Below, in pieces: positions 10,278 through 24,083 of a stretch of DNA of 64,000 bases; position 1 is the first letter of the stretch, and every line of letters begins with the position of its first letter. The stretch lies in the NCBI GenBank assembly GCA_000611775.1, contig KK106984.1:3883341-3947340 (forward strand), written 5' to 3'. Under the pieces are notes generated by a model that worked only from the letters and a program-made list of their open reading frames with translations, had not been told where the DNA came from and searched no databases. This DNA is from Umbilicaria muhlenbergii (taxonomy: Eukaryota > Ascomycota > Lecanoromycetes > Umbilicariales > Umbilicariaceae). A program made the position numbers and the translations under genes.

Positions 10278-13018
10278 ATAATATTTTGTCAGCATTTTGT
10301 TGATCTTGTATGATAATTTCTTTTTCCTTTGGCCCTGATCAGGTACACTGTTATAATGATAATAATATTGTGTTTCTCTTGTGCCTTGCTGATGATTCAT
10401 CTTTCTTAATGAACTTGTCACTCTTGACTCTTGCTGTAAGTCATCTATAAGGTCTCAATAAAACCTGTAAAACCCCTTGAGGAAAATCAAGAAAGAGTGT
10501 TTTTATGATGTTAATTAAATCTTTTTAAATCACTTCTTCCTGTGCTCTTTTAATTTGTGATTAAAGGCTGCATGCATTTCTTGCACACCTTTTAAGTTCT
10601 TTTTTAACACTCATTGATCATATTCTTCTGATCAACACTTTCATCTCACTTTGTACAGGATTTCATTCCTGAATTTTCAGCAGTTTAAAATCTCTTTGAC
10701 TTTGTATTCTTCTTCATCATCAATTAGCTCTGAAGGTGACAGCAATGATTTAAAGTCATCATCAACTCTGCACTGATATGACTTCAGATAAGAGATGTGA
10801 AAGACATTATAAATTTAATAAATGAGCAGTAAAGTTAACCTGTAAGCCTGCTTCTCTATTAAGTCTTCAATCTGAAATGATTTAATGAATTTGTGAGACA
10901 GTTTTCTGCTTAAGTGCTTCTATCATAAGTTCTTCATGAATAACATTATCAAGTCTCTCACATTATAGGTCTTGAGTTTATGTTTGACATTATAATATTT
11001 TGTCTGAAAATTAATTATATTTTCTCATCATTGTGACAGTGCTTCCTGTATGTCATAAAATTATTTCACTCAATTTTTAACTGCAGGTACCTCTTCTTTC
11101 TTGAAGTCATCCTCAACTTCAAATTTTACTTTCAGATGATAAGCATACATGACATAAAAAGAGTTGCATCTTATGAATGCCTGCATTTCATGATTATAAG
11201 TGAATTCTGTCAGAGGTAAAAGATTCATTCAGTTGTCTTGTTCATCTGAGCAGTAACAGTGAAAATAATGTTTTAAGATTTGATTCTGTTATTCTGTCTG
11301 TTCATTCATTTATGAGTGAAAGGCAGTGCTTAACTGATGCTTCATTCTTAAATAGTAGCATATTTCTGATCAGAAAGCACTTGTGAAAATTGATTTCTGA
11401 TCAAAGACAGCCCCTTTCAGTACACTGAACTGACATATTATTTCCTCATAGAACAAGTCAGTCAACTTTGTTGTTGTAATCATTTTCATGATTTGAATAT
11501 ATTGAGCCATTTTCATATACTGATTCATAATCATTAAAATCACATCATAAATGCAACTCTTGCACTTACTTGACAGCAAGTTAATGATAAAATTTATTAT
11601 AACTTGCTGTCATAATTCTTCTGACTGAGGCAACACCTGTAGCTCATCATAAGGATGATGTTTAAGCACTTTCACCCTTTGACAGATGTCACATGACACA
11701 ATATAATCTTTAACATCTTGACTCATATCAATTTAATAATATTTGCAGTTAATCAATTCAAGGGTTCTTTCTACCCTGAAATGCTCTGTCAAGGCATCAT
11801 CATGATGATGTTTCAAGATCTCTACTTTTACTGACTTTTCTTTCAGAATGTATATTTGTTCCTCATGAAACAGAAGGCCTTCAGAGTCAAATCTTTAAAA
11901 ACTTTCAACTTTAGCCTTGTGCTTCACTGATGTACAGTCAGTGTTGCATGTCACTTCTACAAATGAATCATCATTTTGTAGAGTTTGAATTAAATTTCTT
12001 AAGGGTAAACTTGAGCTTTCATCAGCTGTTTCATGAATAGCAAGATCTCTTATCATCACATGTGAAATGAGTTGTTTGCAATTAACAATTTCAGTGACAG
12101 AGTTAAGCTGTTTCACAGTTATGTCACAGTTGTTATGAGCAGGCATTTTGTCATCACTCTTTCAGCATTTTTTATGAAGTTTAAGATTTTTAATTCTGAT
12201 CATTCTCTCTGCCCCTGTGAGCAGCTGCCTCACAATAGAAGCATATTTAAGTGAGAATATATTCATAAGAGTGATTAACTTTCTCTGAAGTGTTGAGAGT
12301 AATTTCTTCATAATTTCACTCATCTCTTCAACATCCCTGTAGTCTGATCACCTTAATGATGCATCAGCAGAGTTGATCTTTTCAGACTGATGCAAGATAT
12401 TAAAATTAAAAGCAGTGAACTTCATTACTCATCATGTTTACCTGTCATTCAATTCCTTCACATTCATAAATCCTCATAAATTGTTATGATCAGTTAATAC
12501 CTCTATGATATGACAACTGCCCTTGAGGTAGTGTCATCAGTGTTTAAACATTATAATAATGACAAGGAGCTCCTGATCATGAGTTTTATATTAAATCTCT
12601 GAAGGAGACAGCTTTCTTAATCAGAATGCAATTAAATGTCACTTTTCACTATTTAACAGCTGAGACAGGATGTCAGTGAGCTCAATGATTAATGCATCAA
12701 TTTTCATCTGTATCTGTAACTTCAGATTAAAGTGAATCAGAATGAGTGCTGTCATAAAGATTTCATGAAGGCAGTCAAACACCTTCTTTGCATTATTTGA
12801 GAATTTAAAAAACTTAAACTTCTTTTCATTCTTGTTATCTCTCATAAGGTTTATCAAGGGGGCTGTAACTTGTGAATAACACTTAATAAAGCATTTATAA
12901 AAGTTCACAAAGCTCAGAAAGACTTGTACTTCTTGAAAAGTTCTTAATATTAATCAGTCTTGTATGATGTTCACTCATCACAGATTCATCACTACGCCTT
13001 CAGTTATGATAATAAACT

Positions 13019-13157
13019 TGTTGTGGCTCTACCAGGGCCTCAGCTTTACCAGGGCCTCATCACTCCTTACCTTACCTTAGCTTAGCATAGCTTAGTGAAG
13101 TCAGCATAAAAGCTGGCTTCTTAGTAGATAGAATTGACATCTTTATCACTCATATCA
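13019..13157 (+). repeat. B 5' LTR
   Basis: 139 bp, starts TGTTGTGG and ends CATATCA, containing two ACCAGGGCCTCA-type words and CCTTACCTTAGCTTAGC. Pairs with 21448-21586. Confidence 0.93.
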
Positions 13158-13159
13158 AA

Positions 13160-13177
13160 TGGTAGCAACATCACCAT
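13160..13177 (+). other. B primer binding site
   Basis: TGGTAGCAACATCACC begins two bases after the 5' LTR. TGG complements the CCA end shared by all tRNAs, and the spacing fits minus-strand priming by a tRNA. Which tRNA is not established. Confidence 0.65.
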
Positions 13178-13299
13178 AAATGATCATTAAGGCATCATAG
13201 ACTGCTTTAACAGCTAGGTCTTCTTACCTAGCATCAGTCCTATCAAAGCTTTGGCTTTACCATGTAAATCATCAATCTGGCGTTCACGTCAGACATCAA

Positions 13300-15350
13300 C
13301 TGACTGGCTCTAGATCAGGCTATGATAGCACTCAGCTATCAACTTCAGGACTTCATCAACTCAGATCATCATTGAGCTGAAGACATCTCAGCAGCCAGGA
13401 AACAAGCCATCACTCATGTTGTTCAAGAAAACGCCAGATCAGCAGACGCTCAATCAAAGGAATTCAATCAATTCATCAGAGCAGTATCTCAAGAATCCCT
13501 CACTTGACCACCTGAGTGAGTCACAGACAAATCATGACTAAATCATGATATCTGCAAGCTTCTAGAAGCTGTTTCAGCTGCTGCACCCTCAAGCTCATGA
13601 GAATGAGAATGTCATCCCTCAACAGGACATCATCCTGACTCCTTTACTCACAGCTCATTCACATCAGAATCATTCAATGAGCTCATCACTCAACAGATCA
13701 CAAGTGAAACTGAGTCAATATGAGGTGAATGAAGGTCATCTCATGATTCAGGCATGACAAACAACAGTGAAGGAATCTCTTGAGAAGAGATGCAGCAGCT
13801 TATTCAAGCTAGCATTCAGGCAGCAGTAACAGCAGCCATGGTCAACATACAAGCAGGCTCACAAGGCTCATCAGGATCATCAGGTGAAGCTGAACCTTTC
13901 AGCTCTGTTGATTCAGTAGGTGGCAGAACCGGGGGTAACTCAGCATTCAGGCTCTGAGATATCAGTTACTTTGACCTCAATCCAGATGTTGAACCGGTTG
14001 AAGTCAAGGAGAACCATCAAATCTATCATAATGTGTTCAGCTTCACCAATCATCTACGCGTCAAAGCACTCATCATGAACGCGGCTTTGCTTAGACAAAA
14101 CCTGAACACCTGCCTGTTAGGAAAGGCGGACACCTGATACACAAAGGAACTCACTCACCTTTCTTGTATAAGCTTGAGGAACGACAACAATGAGGTATTT
14201 GAATGATGTAATGCCTTGAAAGTCAGATTTCAGAATAATCTCAGTAGAGCCCTGGCAGCTCTAGAGGCTCTATGATACACTGTTCAGGATGTCAAACATC
14301 ATCAAGATTCAGCCTCTTATATACAGTTCATCATTCTACATGGGAAGAACACTGAAACTGTTATAATGAAGGCAGCACAGGTTTTAACCGCCTATGAGCA
14401 TCTAAATGCTGAGCTACGCCTACACTTACCACGCCTCACACTCAACTCTACCATAGCGACCTTTATTGAAGACATCAACTATCAGAAGGATATTTGATTT
14501 GACATTTACATCAAAGATTAAAGGTCTAGCCATGATAATACCTTCAATGATCAATGAGAACGCCAGCCAGGCAATCAACAAGGCAAGCAACATTTTGATC
14601 ATTCATCTCAGTTTCAATTTCAAGGGAACAATCATTCTTCATTTCTCAATATTAATTATTCTGTCAATAACCCTTCATTTCATAATCCTGGGCGGTTCAA
14701 CAGAGGATATGACCGCTATTCAGCATATCAAGACAGGAGAAGTTCTAACAATGCACAGGCACAAGGTCAAACCACAGTCACACCTCAACTTGAAGGGATA
14801 TGACAACCACTCATGATCATGAACGGAAACAGAAGATCATTCACTGATGTTGAACAATCACTGAATCAAAATGCTGAAAACAAGAACCCCTTTCAGCACT
14901 GGCAGCTTAATCATTCCTGAGCTTATCATGAGGAGCCTGATGAAGATGAGCAGGCAGCTTATCAGGAGTGAGAAGATGATTTCTATGAGCAGGTCTATCA
15001 GCAAGACGCTGAGGATGTCTACATCTCAAGCTTCAATGAATATAATGAGCAAGACGGCCAAGCCGTGGAAGGACCAGGAGGGGAATCAGAAAATCTGAAC
15101 ATAAATCACTATACACTCTCCCTCTCCTGCCGGAACTGTCATGAGGAGTTTCAGTCAAACAACAAACTGCATAAGCATATCTGGAAAGGCTGTCTACCAG
15201 TGGTCAATCATAGGTTTATTAAGGACTCACTCAACCACCTTATCATAATGAGCTTGAGCAAGACAAAGCAGCCTACACAAGGATATGCTTTCCAGGGTTG
15301 ATGATACATCACAGTGAAGGTGAGATTCAGTGAAAAGCTGAATACACCTG
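13300..15350 (+). pseudogene. B gag region with C2H2-like zinc finger
   Basis: Long coding-like stretches: about 13790-14460 resembles the capsid region of fungal gypsy gag (DISYFDLNPDV, QIYHNVFSFTNHLRVKA). About 15120-15195 encodes CRNCHEEFQSNNKLHKHIW followed by KGC, a C2H2-type finger instead of the usual CCHC knuckle. Acidic, Asp/Glu-rich sequence precedes the finger. A fossil, broken. Confidence 0.65.
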
Positions 15351-15354
15351 CAGA

Positions 15355-18300
15355 GTCAGTCTGCATTGATAGCAGGTGCACTATGAGCCTCATTGACAGG
15401 CAGTTCTTTCACAGATTAACCTTGAATGAAACTCACAAGGTGAAGTGAACAGCATCATCAATCTCAGTCTGTGACCTCAGGACTGCAACCCACCAAGTAA
15501 ATGAGTATGTCACTCTGAATATTTACCTCTCAGGCACTGACGGCAGGACAGCTCACGTCAGTGGTGAATTTCACCTAGTTAACAACCTCAAAGCAAACAT
15601 GCTTATTGAGATGAATATACTGACAGCAGAGGAGGTCACCGTCAAGCTGTGATCAAAGGACTCAGTGACTGTGATAGAAAGCTGCCAAAATATCATCATT
15701 TCACTACATGTAATGACTAGATTTAACGCCTGAACAAATAAAACAGTGACGTCTAATGAGTACACTGTGATTTCACCACAGGCTTAAATTGCAGTACTCA
15801 TCACTCTGTTTCATGAGATTGAACTCTCTGAGGACAGGGACCTCTTATTTGAACTCAGTGATATTAGCATTGAACTCATGATGTATGCTCACATCATCAA
15901 TCACGTGATGTCTGAAGTACTGATCTATAATGAGTCTGAAAAGCCTGTGGTCCTACCTTGAAAGACTCACCTAGGCCAGGTAGTGAAATATGAGGCAGAT
16001 GACTGTTACTCAGCTCACCTGAACACCTCAATGCTTGCTGCCTGAAAGGCTCACTCAAGAGATAATGAGAGCTGAGTACACTGAAGTTTTCAAAGCATTC
16101 TAGCTTCAGTCGCGGCATACAATGTAGTCATGAACGGCTTATCCACAGCAAAACCTGTAATCTTGTCAGAACTAGCAACAGAGACCCTGCTGCTGAATGA
16201 AATCACTATATGCAGTGACGCAAGCACCCTACACCAAATCACTGAGGTCATCAACCAATACCCTCAGCTATGAGAAGATCAAGGCAACGTCATTGATATT
16301 CTTGAATCAAAGTGAATGAACATACTGCTCCTGAACAACTGAAGAGAGCTCTACAAGGCTGAACAAGCCAAGGTATACTCATTAAGGAAGCAGAACAAAG
16401 AGCTAGTCAACAAAATATTTAACAAACTACATGCTGAGAACCACCTGAAATGAGTGTCAACTGTCACTTCATTCACGTATCCCTGTTTCATCATATGAAG
16501 AGACACTCAGGATGACTGTAAAGGCAGAGTAATGATTAACATATGAGCCCTGAACAAGATCACAATGCTGAACACTTACTCAGTGTCATCTCAAGCTGAG
16601 ATCCTCACAGCAGTACACGGATTCAACTACATATCAACAGTAGATTGTAGCAGCTTCTTTCACCAATGAAGGGTAAAATCAGAGGCTCATCACAAGCTTA
16701 CAGTGTCCTCCCACTGAGGTCAAGAAGTATTCAAAGTGGCAGTCATGAAATATAAAAACTCATCAGCTTATGTATAAAGAATGATAAACAAAGTCCTTTG
16801 AGAGCAACATCAATTCACATGAGTCTACATGAATGACATTGTCATATACTTCAACATGCTGAATGAGCACCTGCGTCACCTAGATAGTGTATTCAGAGTG
16901 CTAGCAGAGAAGAATATTTGCCTCTCACTCAAGAAGTCATTTCTTGATTATTCCTCAGTAAAGCTCCTTGAGCAGAGAGTTGATGCTCTAGGATTAGCAA
17001 CAGTGGAAGAAAAGCTCACAGCAATTACTCAACTAGAATTCCCTAGATCACTGAGCGCTCTCAAGAAATACCTTGATCTTACTGAGTACCTTCAACAATA
17101 CATATCAAAGTACGCAGCTATTTTGAAACTGCTTCAGGAATGAAAAACACTGCTAAACAAGATTATTGAGAAGCAGTCAGGTAAATCATTCAAGAGCACA
17201 GTGAGGAAAAAGATAATTAAAAGAGTAAAGGTAGACATGTCAACTTCATAAGAGCTTCAAGCATTCAATCAACTACAGGTGATGTTCTCTCAGTCAATCA
17301 TATTAGCTCACTTCAATTCAGCCTGTCAGCTGTACATCAACCTAGACGCGTTGAAAGAATTCAGGTTTGATGCTCATGTTTATCATCATCAAAGTGATGA
17401 TGAAACCAAGGCAGAACTGACTCTGAAGGTGAAACAAAAGAAAATGAAGCTTATATGTTTCCTCAGCAGGCTGCTTGCAGATGTGAAGACTAAGTACTGA
17501 CTCACTGAGCTGAAGGTGACAGGTTTAATATGAGTTGTTCAGAAAATACAACACATGATTGAATCAGTCATCAAGATCACTATCATATATACTGATCATG
17601 CAGCAACAGTCAACATCATATGTCAATCAAGCCTGTCAACAACATCAACTGAAAAGATGAACCTACAGCTCATTTAAGCATCTGAATACCTTTAATGCTT
17701 CTGACTTGACGTTCACTACAAGCCTGATAAATTCAATGTGATACCAGACGCGTTATTCAGATTGGCAGGGTGAAATTATCATCAGGAGTCAGATACCTCA
17801 ACCTTTGACATTCTTTACACATCATTAATCTACAACGCGGCGGCGTACCTGATTTCACTGATGAAGTTAAACTCAGAGTTTCAAGAGCGCCTGATTGCTG
17901 AATATGGCCAGGACGCTCAGTGGACCAGAGTCAAGGTCATGATAAAAGCAAACACCAGACTAGAAGAGAACACCTCAGCTTTATCATATAAGGTAATAGA
18001 CGGCTTGATCTACTACAAGGACTCAGAGACCGGCCTTCAGCTAAACATTTCATCAGTAGGTGACTTGGAAAAGGAACTGTTTCAGCAAGCACATGATGAG
18101 CTGAGACACCCTGAATATGCAAGGATGCATGAGCATCTCACTGAGAAATTATACTTCTTTAACCTCTTCAAAAAACTTCATGAGTTTATCCGCTCATGCC
18201 CTCAATGCCAGTTATGTCAAACACTCAAGCATAGATCATACAGCGCTCTTCAGTCAATTCTGATGCCTTCATGACCTTTTCACATCATCTCACTGAACTT

Positions 18301-19210
18301 CATACTAGGACTGCCTGTAACGCCTCTGCTGAAAGAATATGACTGCATAATGTCTTTAACAGACAAATTCAGCAAAGTGGTAGACTTTATCCCCAGCAAA
18401 ACCACATGAAAGAGTGCACAATGAGTCATAAAGTTCCTCAACTGCTTAACTCTTATGAACTGAGGCCTCCTCAAGGCAATCCTGACAGACAGGGACTCAA
18501 AATTCATAGCAGGAATGTGAAAGAAGATCTTTGAGAAATTAAAGATCAAATCACTATTATCAATGATGTATCACCCTCAAACAGATGAGAGCTCTGAAAT
18601 CATGAATCAAACAGCAGAAATTGCGCTGCAGTACTTTCTGACGTCATTGAAAGACATTAACAGTTGAGTCATGATACTATCAAGAATGCAGATGGCCCTG
18701 AACAACTCTACAAAGTATTTCAACATCATCAAAACGTCAACTGAGGTCCTTTATGAATTTTGAACTCATGAAGTCCTCAACCTCCTATGAGTCAATGAGA
18801 ATAGTGAGCCTACAAATGAGGCAGCCTCAAGGGAAATTCAAGACACAAATCCTGCAGACTCAATGACAGAAATGATGAAATACAGGCTTACAGCAGTCAA
18901 CATGAAAGATGTCATAACTTTCACCACCATCCACATGAAGGAATATTATGATGACAGGCATACATCAAAGTTCTTCAAGGTCAGTGACATGATCAACTTA
19001 CAGTTACACTGAGGGTACACTATATCAAGCATTCAAAACAAGAAGATTGAACAGCAGTTCATGAGCTCATTCAGGATCATCAAGAGAATCAGATGCTTGA
19101 CCTATAAGTTAAATCTCCCCCCTCATTAGTGAATTCATGACATCATATCAATAGCTCACCTGGAAGGTGCAATCACAGCTGACTCATACAATCAGCTGAG
19201 GTCAGATCAC
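15355..19210 (+). pseudogene. B pol region: protease, RT, RNase H, integrase
   Basis: Protease-like VCIDSRCTMSLIDR at about 15360. Reverse transcriptase about 16440-17140, including the MNDIVIYFNMLNEHL strand and the SLKKS...LEQRVDALGL end. RNase H-like about 17280-17760. Integrase zinc-binding segment about 18080-18230 with the HHCC pattern (HDELRHPEYARMHEHL ... CPQCQLC), followed by the integrase core to about 18900. This is the usual gypsy order (RT-RNase H-integrase), consistent with the chromodomain that follows. Fossil with many breaks. Confidence 0.8.
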
Positions 19211-19219
19211 CTGTCATCA

Positions 19220-19468
19220 GTGATGATAAACAGTGACTTAAACCACTATGAAATCAAACGCCTGCTCAAGAAGAGAACAAGGCGCTCTGAATGTGATGAC
19301 TGCAGAATAATCACTGAATACCTTGTACAATGGAAAGGCTATGGCCCTGAACATGACATGTGGTATAACGTCAAGGATCTGAGAAGCGCAAGGGATCTCA
19401 CAAAGGTGTATGATGACACACACATGAGAGCTCAGGTCAAAGCACTGATGATCAGTGATGAAAGCTGA
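19220..19468 (+). other. B chromodomain
   Basis: An 82-codon frame encodes HYEIKRLLKKR..., YLVQWKGYGPEHDMWYN and VKDLRSARDL, the three-strand-plus-helix chromodomain pattern. It sits at the integrase C-terminus, which defines chromoviruses. Chromodomains of this class are thought to steer integration to methylated histone H3 (established for fungal MAGGY). The signature Trp-Lys-Gly-Tyr is readable. Confidence 0.85.
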
Positions 19469-19855
19469 CACCCTCAAGGAGGAATCAATAAAAGATCCTC
19501 TGAGACCTTTTAAATTCTCATCACATAACCCTGATTGCTCCGCGCGCTATGGAATAACACTTAGTGAAGCATACTTAATATATTATGAAGCATCATACGT
19601 GGCATGCTCAGAGAAATCCCTCATCAGATGACATGCGGGGTTGGGATAATTCACTGCCTCATCACTGAACAGTGAGCTCTACACCTCACTTCCCTCACTG
19701 CTCAACACATTGCATCAGAGAACCTCATTACTCATCACTCAACATTCTACAATGAGCTACAACTCAATCCTGTACTGCTCTGAAAGCTGTCATCACAAAG
19801 ACTGCACCCCTCCTCCCCTGCCACTACTCACCACACATAACACAAAGGAATAACC

Positions 19856-20356
19856 ATGGCGGAAGCACATGATGTTGAGATGAGTGATCAACCCACAGCA
19901 CGCACCTACCGCATGAGCACATTGAGCAGGCACAACTTCAAAAATCTTTATTATAATGATGAAGATGAAGTGGACCCTGATGATGAAATTCAGTATTATG
20001 AAAATGAAGACGGGGGCCCTTGCAACCTGTATGATGAAGACAGCATGCTCATCAAGATCAGCTGGCCTGATGAAATCATGATTAATTCACAGGAAGTTGC
20101 CGTGAGCGCCTTCACAGGGGTGACAGCAGTACCAGCTGCATCAATCACAGAGAACACCAATGATGATGATGATAGCAATGAGCCTTTAAATTTAATTAAG
20201 ATGCCCCTCAATATCACCTGTGATAAGATTAGCCGTCAGAGAGCCTGGCTGCAAGCAAACAAACACAGCAAAGAGGATTTCAGTGTTAATGAAATGATGC
20301 AAATAATGAATGAAGATATGAAGGAAGCTGATCAGACCCTGATAAATTCATTCTGA
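19856..20356 (+). CDS. B downstream accessory reading frame, unknown function
   Basis: A 166-codon frame between the chromodomain and the 3' LTR. It begins in a good start context (ACCATGGCGG) after a C/T-rich leader and is very acidic (NDEDEVDPDDEIQYYENEDGG, NTNDDDDSNEPLNL). No family was recognised. Coding-like sequence without clear motifs continues to about 21200. Typical gypsy elements have only gag and pol, so the ~1.9 kb between pol and 3' LTR is extra cargo. It may be a lineage-specific accessory gene or captured sequence. Whether it was ever expressed is unknown. Confidence 0.45.
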   Translation: MAEAHDVEMSDQPTARTYRMSTLSRHNFKNLYYNDEDEVDPDDEIQYYENEDGGPCNLYDEDSMLIKISWPDEIMINSQEVAVSAFTGVTAVPAASITENTNDDDDSNEPLNLIKMPLNITCDKISRQRAWLQANKHSKEDFSVNEMMQIMNEDMKEADQTLINSF

Positions 20357-21447
20357 AGGATGAACTCAAAGGAAGGAGGATGACTGTACATGAATGCAGA
20401 AGAATACAAGTGTGAGTGAATCATTCAGTATCTACCTGATGTATGCAAGTTCACAGTAACGGCACTCTTTCTTCTACTCAGTCTTTCATCAGCTGTAACA
20501 GAAAATGCCTCAGGAGCTTCCCTGATGAAATCAGAAAAAAATGTAGCAATCTTGAGGGTTTCATGCAGTGTTGTTCATGATGAACAAACTCACAAACAAT
20601 GAAAGAGTCTGAAGAAAGGGGACAAGAGGACTACAAAGTATTAAGTCCTCACAAGTCATATAACCTATCTAGTTATAAGAGATATGAGGTTTAAGATCAC
20701 TAGTGAATTCAAGGATTCAGCATGAGACATACAAGCCACCTGCAAATACCATATATCAGACGTGACGGGATCACTCATCACTGAGAACAAAGTCATCTGG
20801 CTTGTAAGCTTTCAAATCAAGGAAATGCGCGCCACTCACTCTGTACAAATGTGCAATGATCACTGCACATGGCTTTATCAAGCCTACACCAAGTGGCGGA
20901 GGGACTGAATCACGTTTATTGAAACATGAATGACTTGAGAATGGAACTTGACGCAGAGGGAGTGAAATGCAAGCCTCTGCTGAGTGAAGTTCTCTGATGA
21001 TGCAATCAGCGTCAATGTCAACACCTGCACGTCAGACAAGCTTGGCTACTGAGTCAGAGCTGCAAGAATCTTCAAAGAAAATGAACACAAGCTCAACAAT
21101 TCATTCCTGGTTTAATCATGCTGTCATCAGCAATGATCACTGTGAAAATCATCAAGCACCTCTCATAGGCTGGTGGAGAAGCTGTCACAAGGAAGTCAGC
21201 AAGGAATGAAATCTGAGCATCATTTGACATTGTGAACTTCAACCCTCTTCCCTTTCTTCATTCTGATCTTCAATCATTACAACACTCTCCCTTCTACCTC
21301 CTGTTTTCCTATGTTAGCAAGTGAGTCTTGATCAGCATGATATTATCATGCAGAAACCTCAGCGACATGCATTTAAGTAAAATGAAATGCACTGCTAGCA
21401 AAGTGAAAGACTCATAGAGGCTATGAGCATGTTTAAAAGAGGGCACT

Positions 21448-21586
21448 TGTTGTGACTTTATCAGGGCCTCAACTTTATCAGAGCCTCATCACCTCTTACC
21501 TTACCTTAACTTAGCGTAGCTTAGTGAAGTCAGCATAAAAGCTGACTTCTTAGTAGATAGAATCAACATCTTTATCACTCATACCA
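21448..21586 (+). repeat. B 3' LTR
   Basis: 139 bp, starts TGTTGTGA and ends CATACCA, followed by AAACT. It is preceded by the purine-rich tract TTTAAAAGAGGGCAC (about 21432-21446). Confidence 0.93.
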
Positions 21587-24083
21587 AAACTTTAAAAATT
21601 TCATCTTGATAATGAAGAATTCACACTTCTTAAGATTCATGTAAAGTTGAAATCAATGAAGTCAATTTAACACCTACTTAACATGCTCTCAGTGTTGCAC
21701 TGATGATTCTGAGTATATAAGGATGTCATTTAAATAGACAACACAAAAGACATTCACAAGCTCTGTTAATGCTTAATTGATGTAAACTTGAAATGTAGCT
21801 GAAGCATTAATTAATCTGAAAGACATGATCATATACTTAAAGTGACTGTAATGCATGTGAAACATCATCTTTCACTCATCACCCTCCTTGATGCAAATAC
21901 AGTGATAAGCGTCTTTTAAATTTAACTTCATAAACAGCTTGACTTCATTAAGCTGATTCAATGTTTCACTTATAAGAGGTAACAGATGCCTGTTCTTGAT
22001 GATCATCTTGTTCAACTTTTAATAATTAATACATAATCACAGCTCTTCATCTTTCTTTAAAACAAAAAAAATGAGTGCCTCTGCAGAGCTCATGAAGTGA
22101 TGAATTTAATCTTTCATTAAAACATCATTCAAGTATTCTCATAATACCTTTAATTCAGTATTGAAGAGGTTATACAAAGGGTCATAAAATGAATCTGTGT
22201 CATTCAGGTCAATTGCATAATCACTGATCTTATAAAATGAAAGGAGGTCAGCATTCTCTGTTGAGAACATATTCACATATGTTATCTCAGTGCTTTATAT
22301 GTGCACCTCTGATGCAGCGTCATCACTCAGACTGACTCATATCAGGATGTAAACAGCAGAGTGATTTTAAATCTCTCTTGTAAATTCATCAGATGACTGT
22401 AACTCAATAAATTACTCTTTAATGTTAAAGCGTCACGCCTTCATTCTGCAGTCAATTCACACATGTTCAGTTTTTAATGTGAAGAATTCAAGGATAAGGA
22501 GTGATCCTGACTTGTTTAAAACATAAAATACATGTTCACATTCATGAGATTATCCTCAACTGTCAATAAGCTGATAATGCACATAATAAGCACTGAAGCA
22601 GTAAGTTTTCTGATCATTCAAGAATTAAAATTGAGGCAACAAGCTCTTCATATGAATCAATTGATGTTCAATAATGAAGTGTTGCAAAATCACATTGACT
22701 TCAGCTCTCATGTTCAATAAAGCTTGCATGAGTATGACATCATCATTGTGAAGAACTTGTTCATCAATAATTAAACTGAGCTCTGAAGTTACTTTTGTTC
22801 AGTGCTTTAATGACATGAAGCCTTCACTGAAGTGTTCTCATTTTTTGATGCTGAAACAGCTGCAATCAGAGTCTTATTCAGATTTAAGTTTTTCACAGAC
22901 TGTGAATAATCAGAGGAATAATGTCTCTTTTGATTATAATTTTAATAAATCATGTGTGATAAGTCCTTTGTTTCAGGAGTCTTCATTAATTCACTTTCAT
23001 ATTTATTATCTCATTTACTCTTCATCTTGCTCTCATTAAACTTATGATCCTTATTCTCTGCAAGTTTTGACAGTGACTCAAGTTTGCAGCTGAAGATAAC
23101 TGTCATATTAGAATTTGCTTTTAATTTCATGATGCCTCTTAAATGTAAGTTATTCTTCAGGTGTGTGATTAAAGTGATGATTTTCTTTTAAGTTGTGAGT
23201 AGGTCCTGATAATTCATCAAGACTGCATGAACCTTAAGTTTTAATTTTGTGAAGAAATGAGTCCTCATGTGTTCTTCACTGTAAGGAGGTAACTGAGCTT
23301 TCAAGGTACTTAAATAATTATTGAAAGCTTAAACTGATTGATGAGGTAGTTGAACAGCATCATTATACAGTTGAGTGATGTAAAACTGATGATTCACAGG
23401 GTTCTTGATGATGTTGAGCAGAAATTTCATAAAATCATCTCAAATAACAATGAAATAATCTTTAATCTCATCATCTCACAGTCACGCCTCCTTTGATTCA
23501 CTCTTTAAGTATTACATGACATAAATCATCTTATCCTCCTCATGAGGGAAATCAGCTGAGTTAAAATAAAAGATATTTCTTGCATCTCACATTTAATTCA
23601 GGTGCTCTTTCACATTCTTGTCATGATATAACAGCAACTCCTTTGCCTGAATTCTTGATCATACATTTCATATTAACAGTATTTTGTTGATGTAGTGCTT
23701 GCTTATTATGAACTCAGCATTCATAAAGTCAAGGAATCTCTCAGTTGAAGTATCAACATGAGTAGCAGAATCTTTAAGTAAATTGATTTTTAATATTAAA
23801 ACTTCTGTTCAGAGCTGCTGCAACTCTTGTTGCTTAAGAAGTTCATCTCATTATCATTTCACTTGTATGATCTCATCATTAATGTTGCACATCATTTCAT
23901 CTGAGGATCCTTCACTCATGAGGTTCACTTCACTGATGTCAGAGGAAATGAGTGATGTTTCATGATCATTTTGTTGATTCTTCATCATCATGTCTCATTC
24001 TGCTTCAGAAGTTTAATGTAATTGATTTTAAGTTTGCATCTTATCTTGAGTCATCACTTTTTGAAAGATAGAGTTATTAGAAC

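Larger units (their letters stand above)
13019..21586 (+). mobile_element. B: Ty3/gypsy chromovirus fossil nested in A1
   Basis: An 8568-bp element with 139-bp LTRs (TGTTGTG...CA) and the 5-bp duplication AAACT on both sides (13014-13018 and 21587-21591). Order: primer binding site, gag, C2H2-like finger, protease, reverse transcriptase, RNase H, integrase, chromodomain, then a separate downstream reading frame. It keeps more G+C than its surroundings. The two LTRs differ at about 14 of 139 positions, all transitions. Broken, with many breaks. It is the youngest layer here, because it interrupts A1, which itself interrupts family C. Confidence 0.93.
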
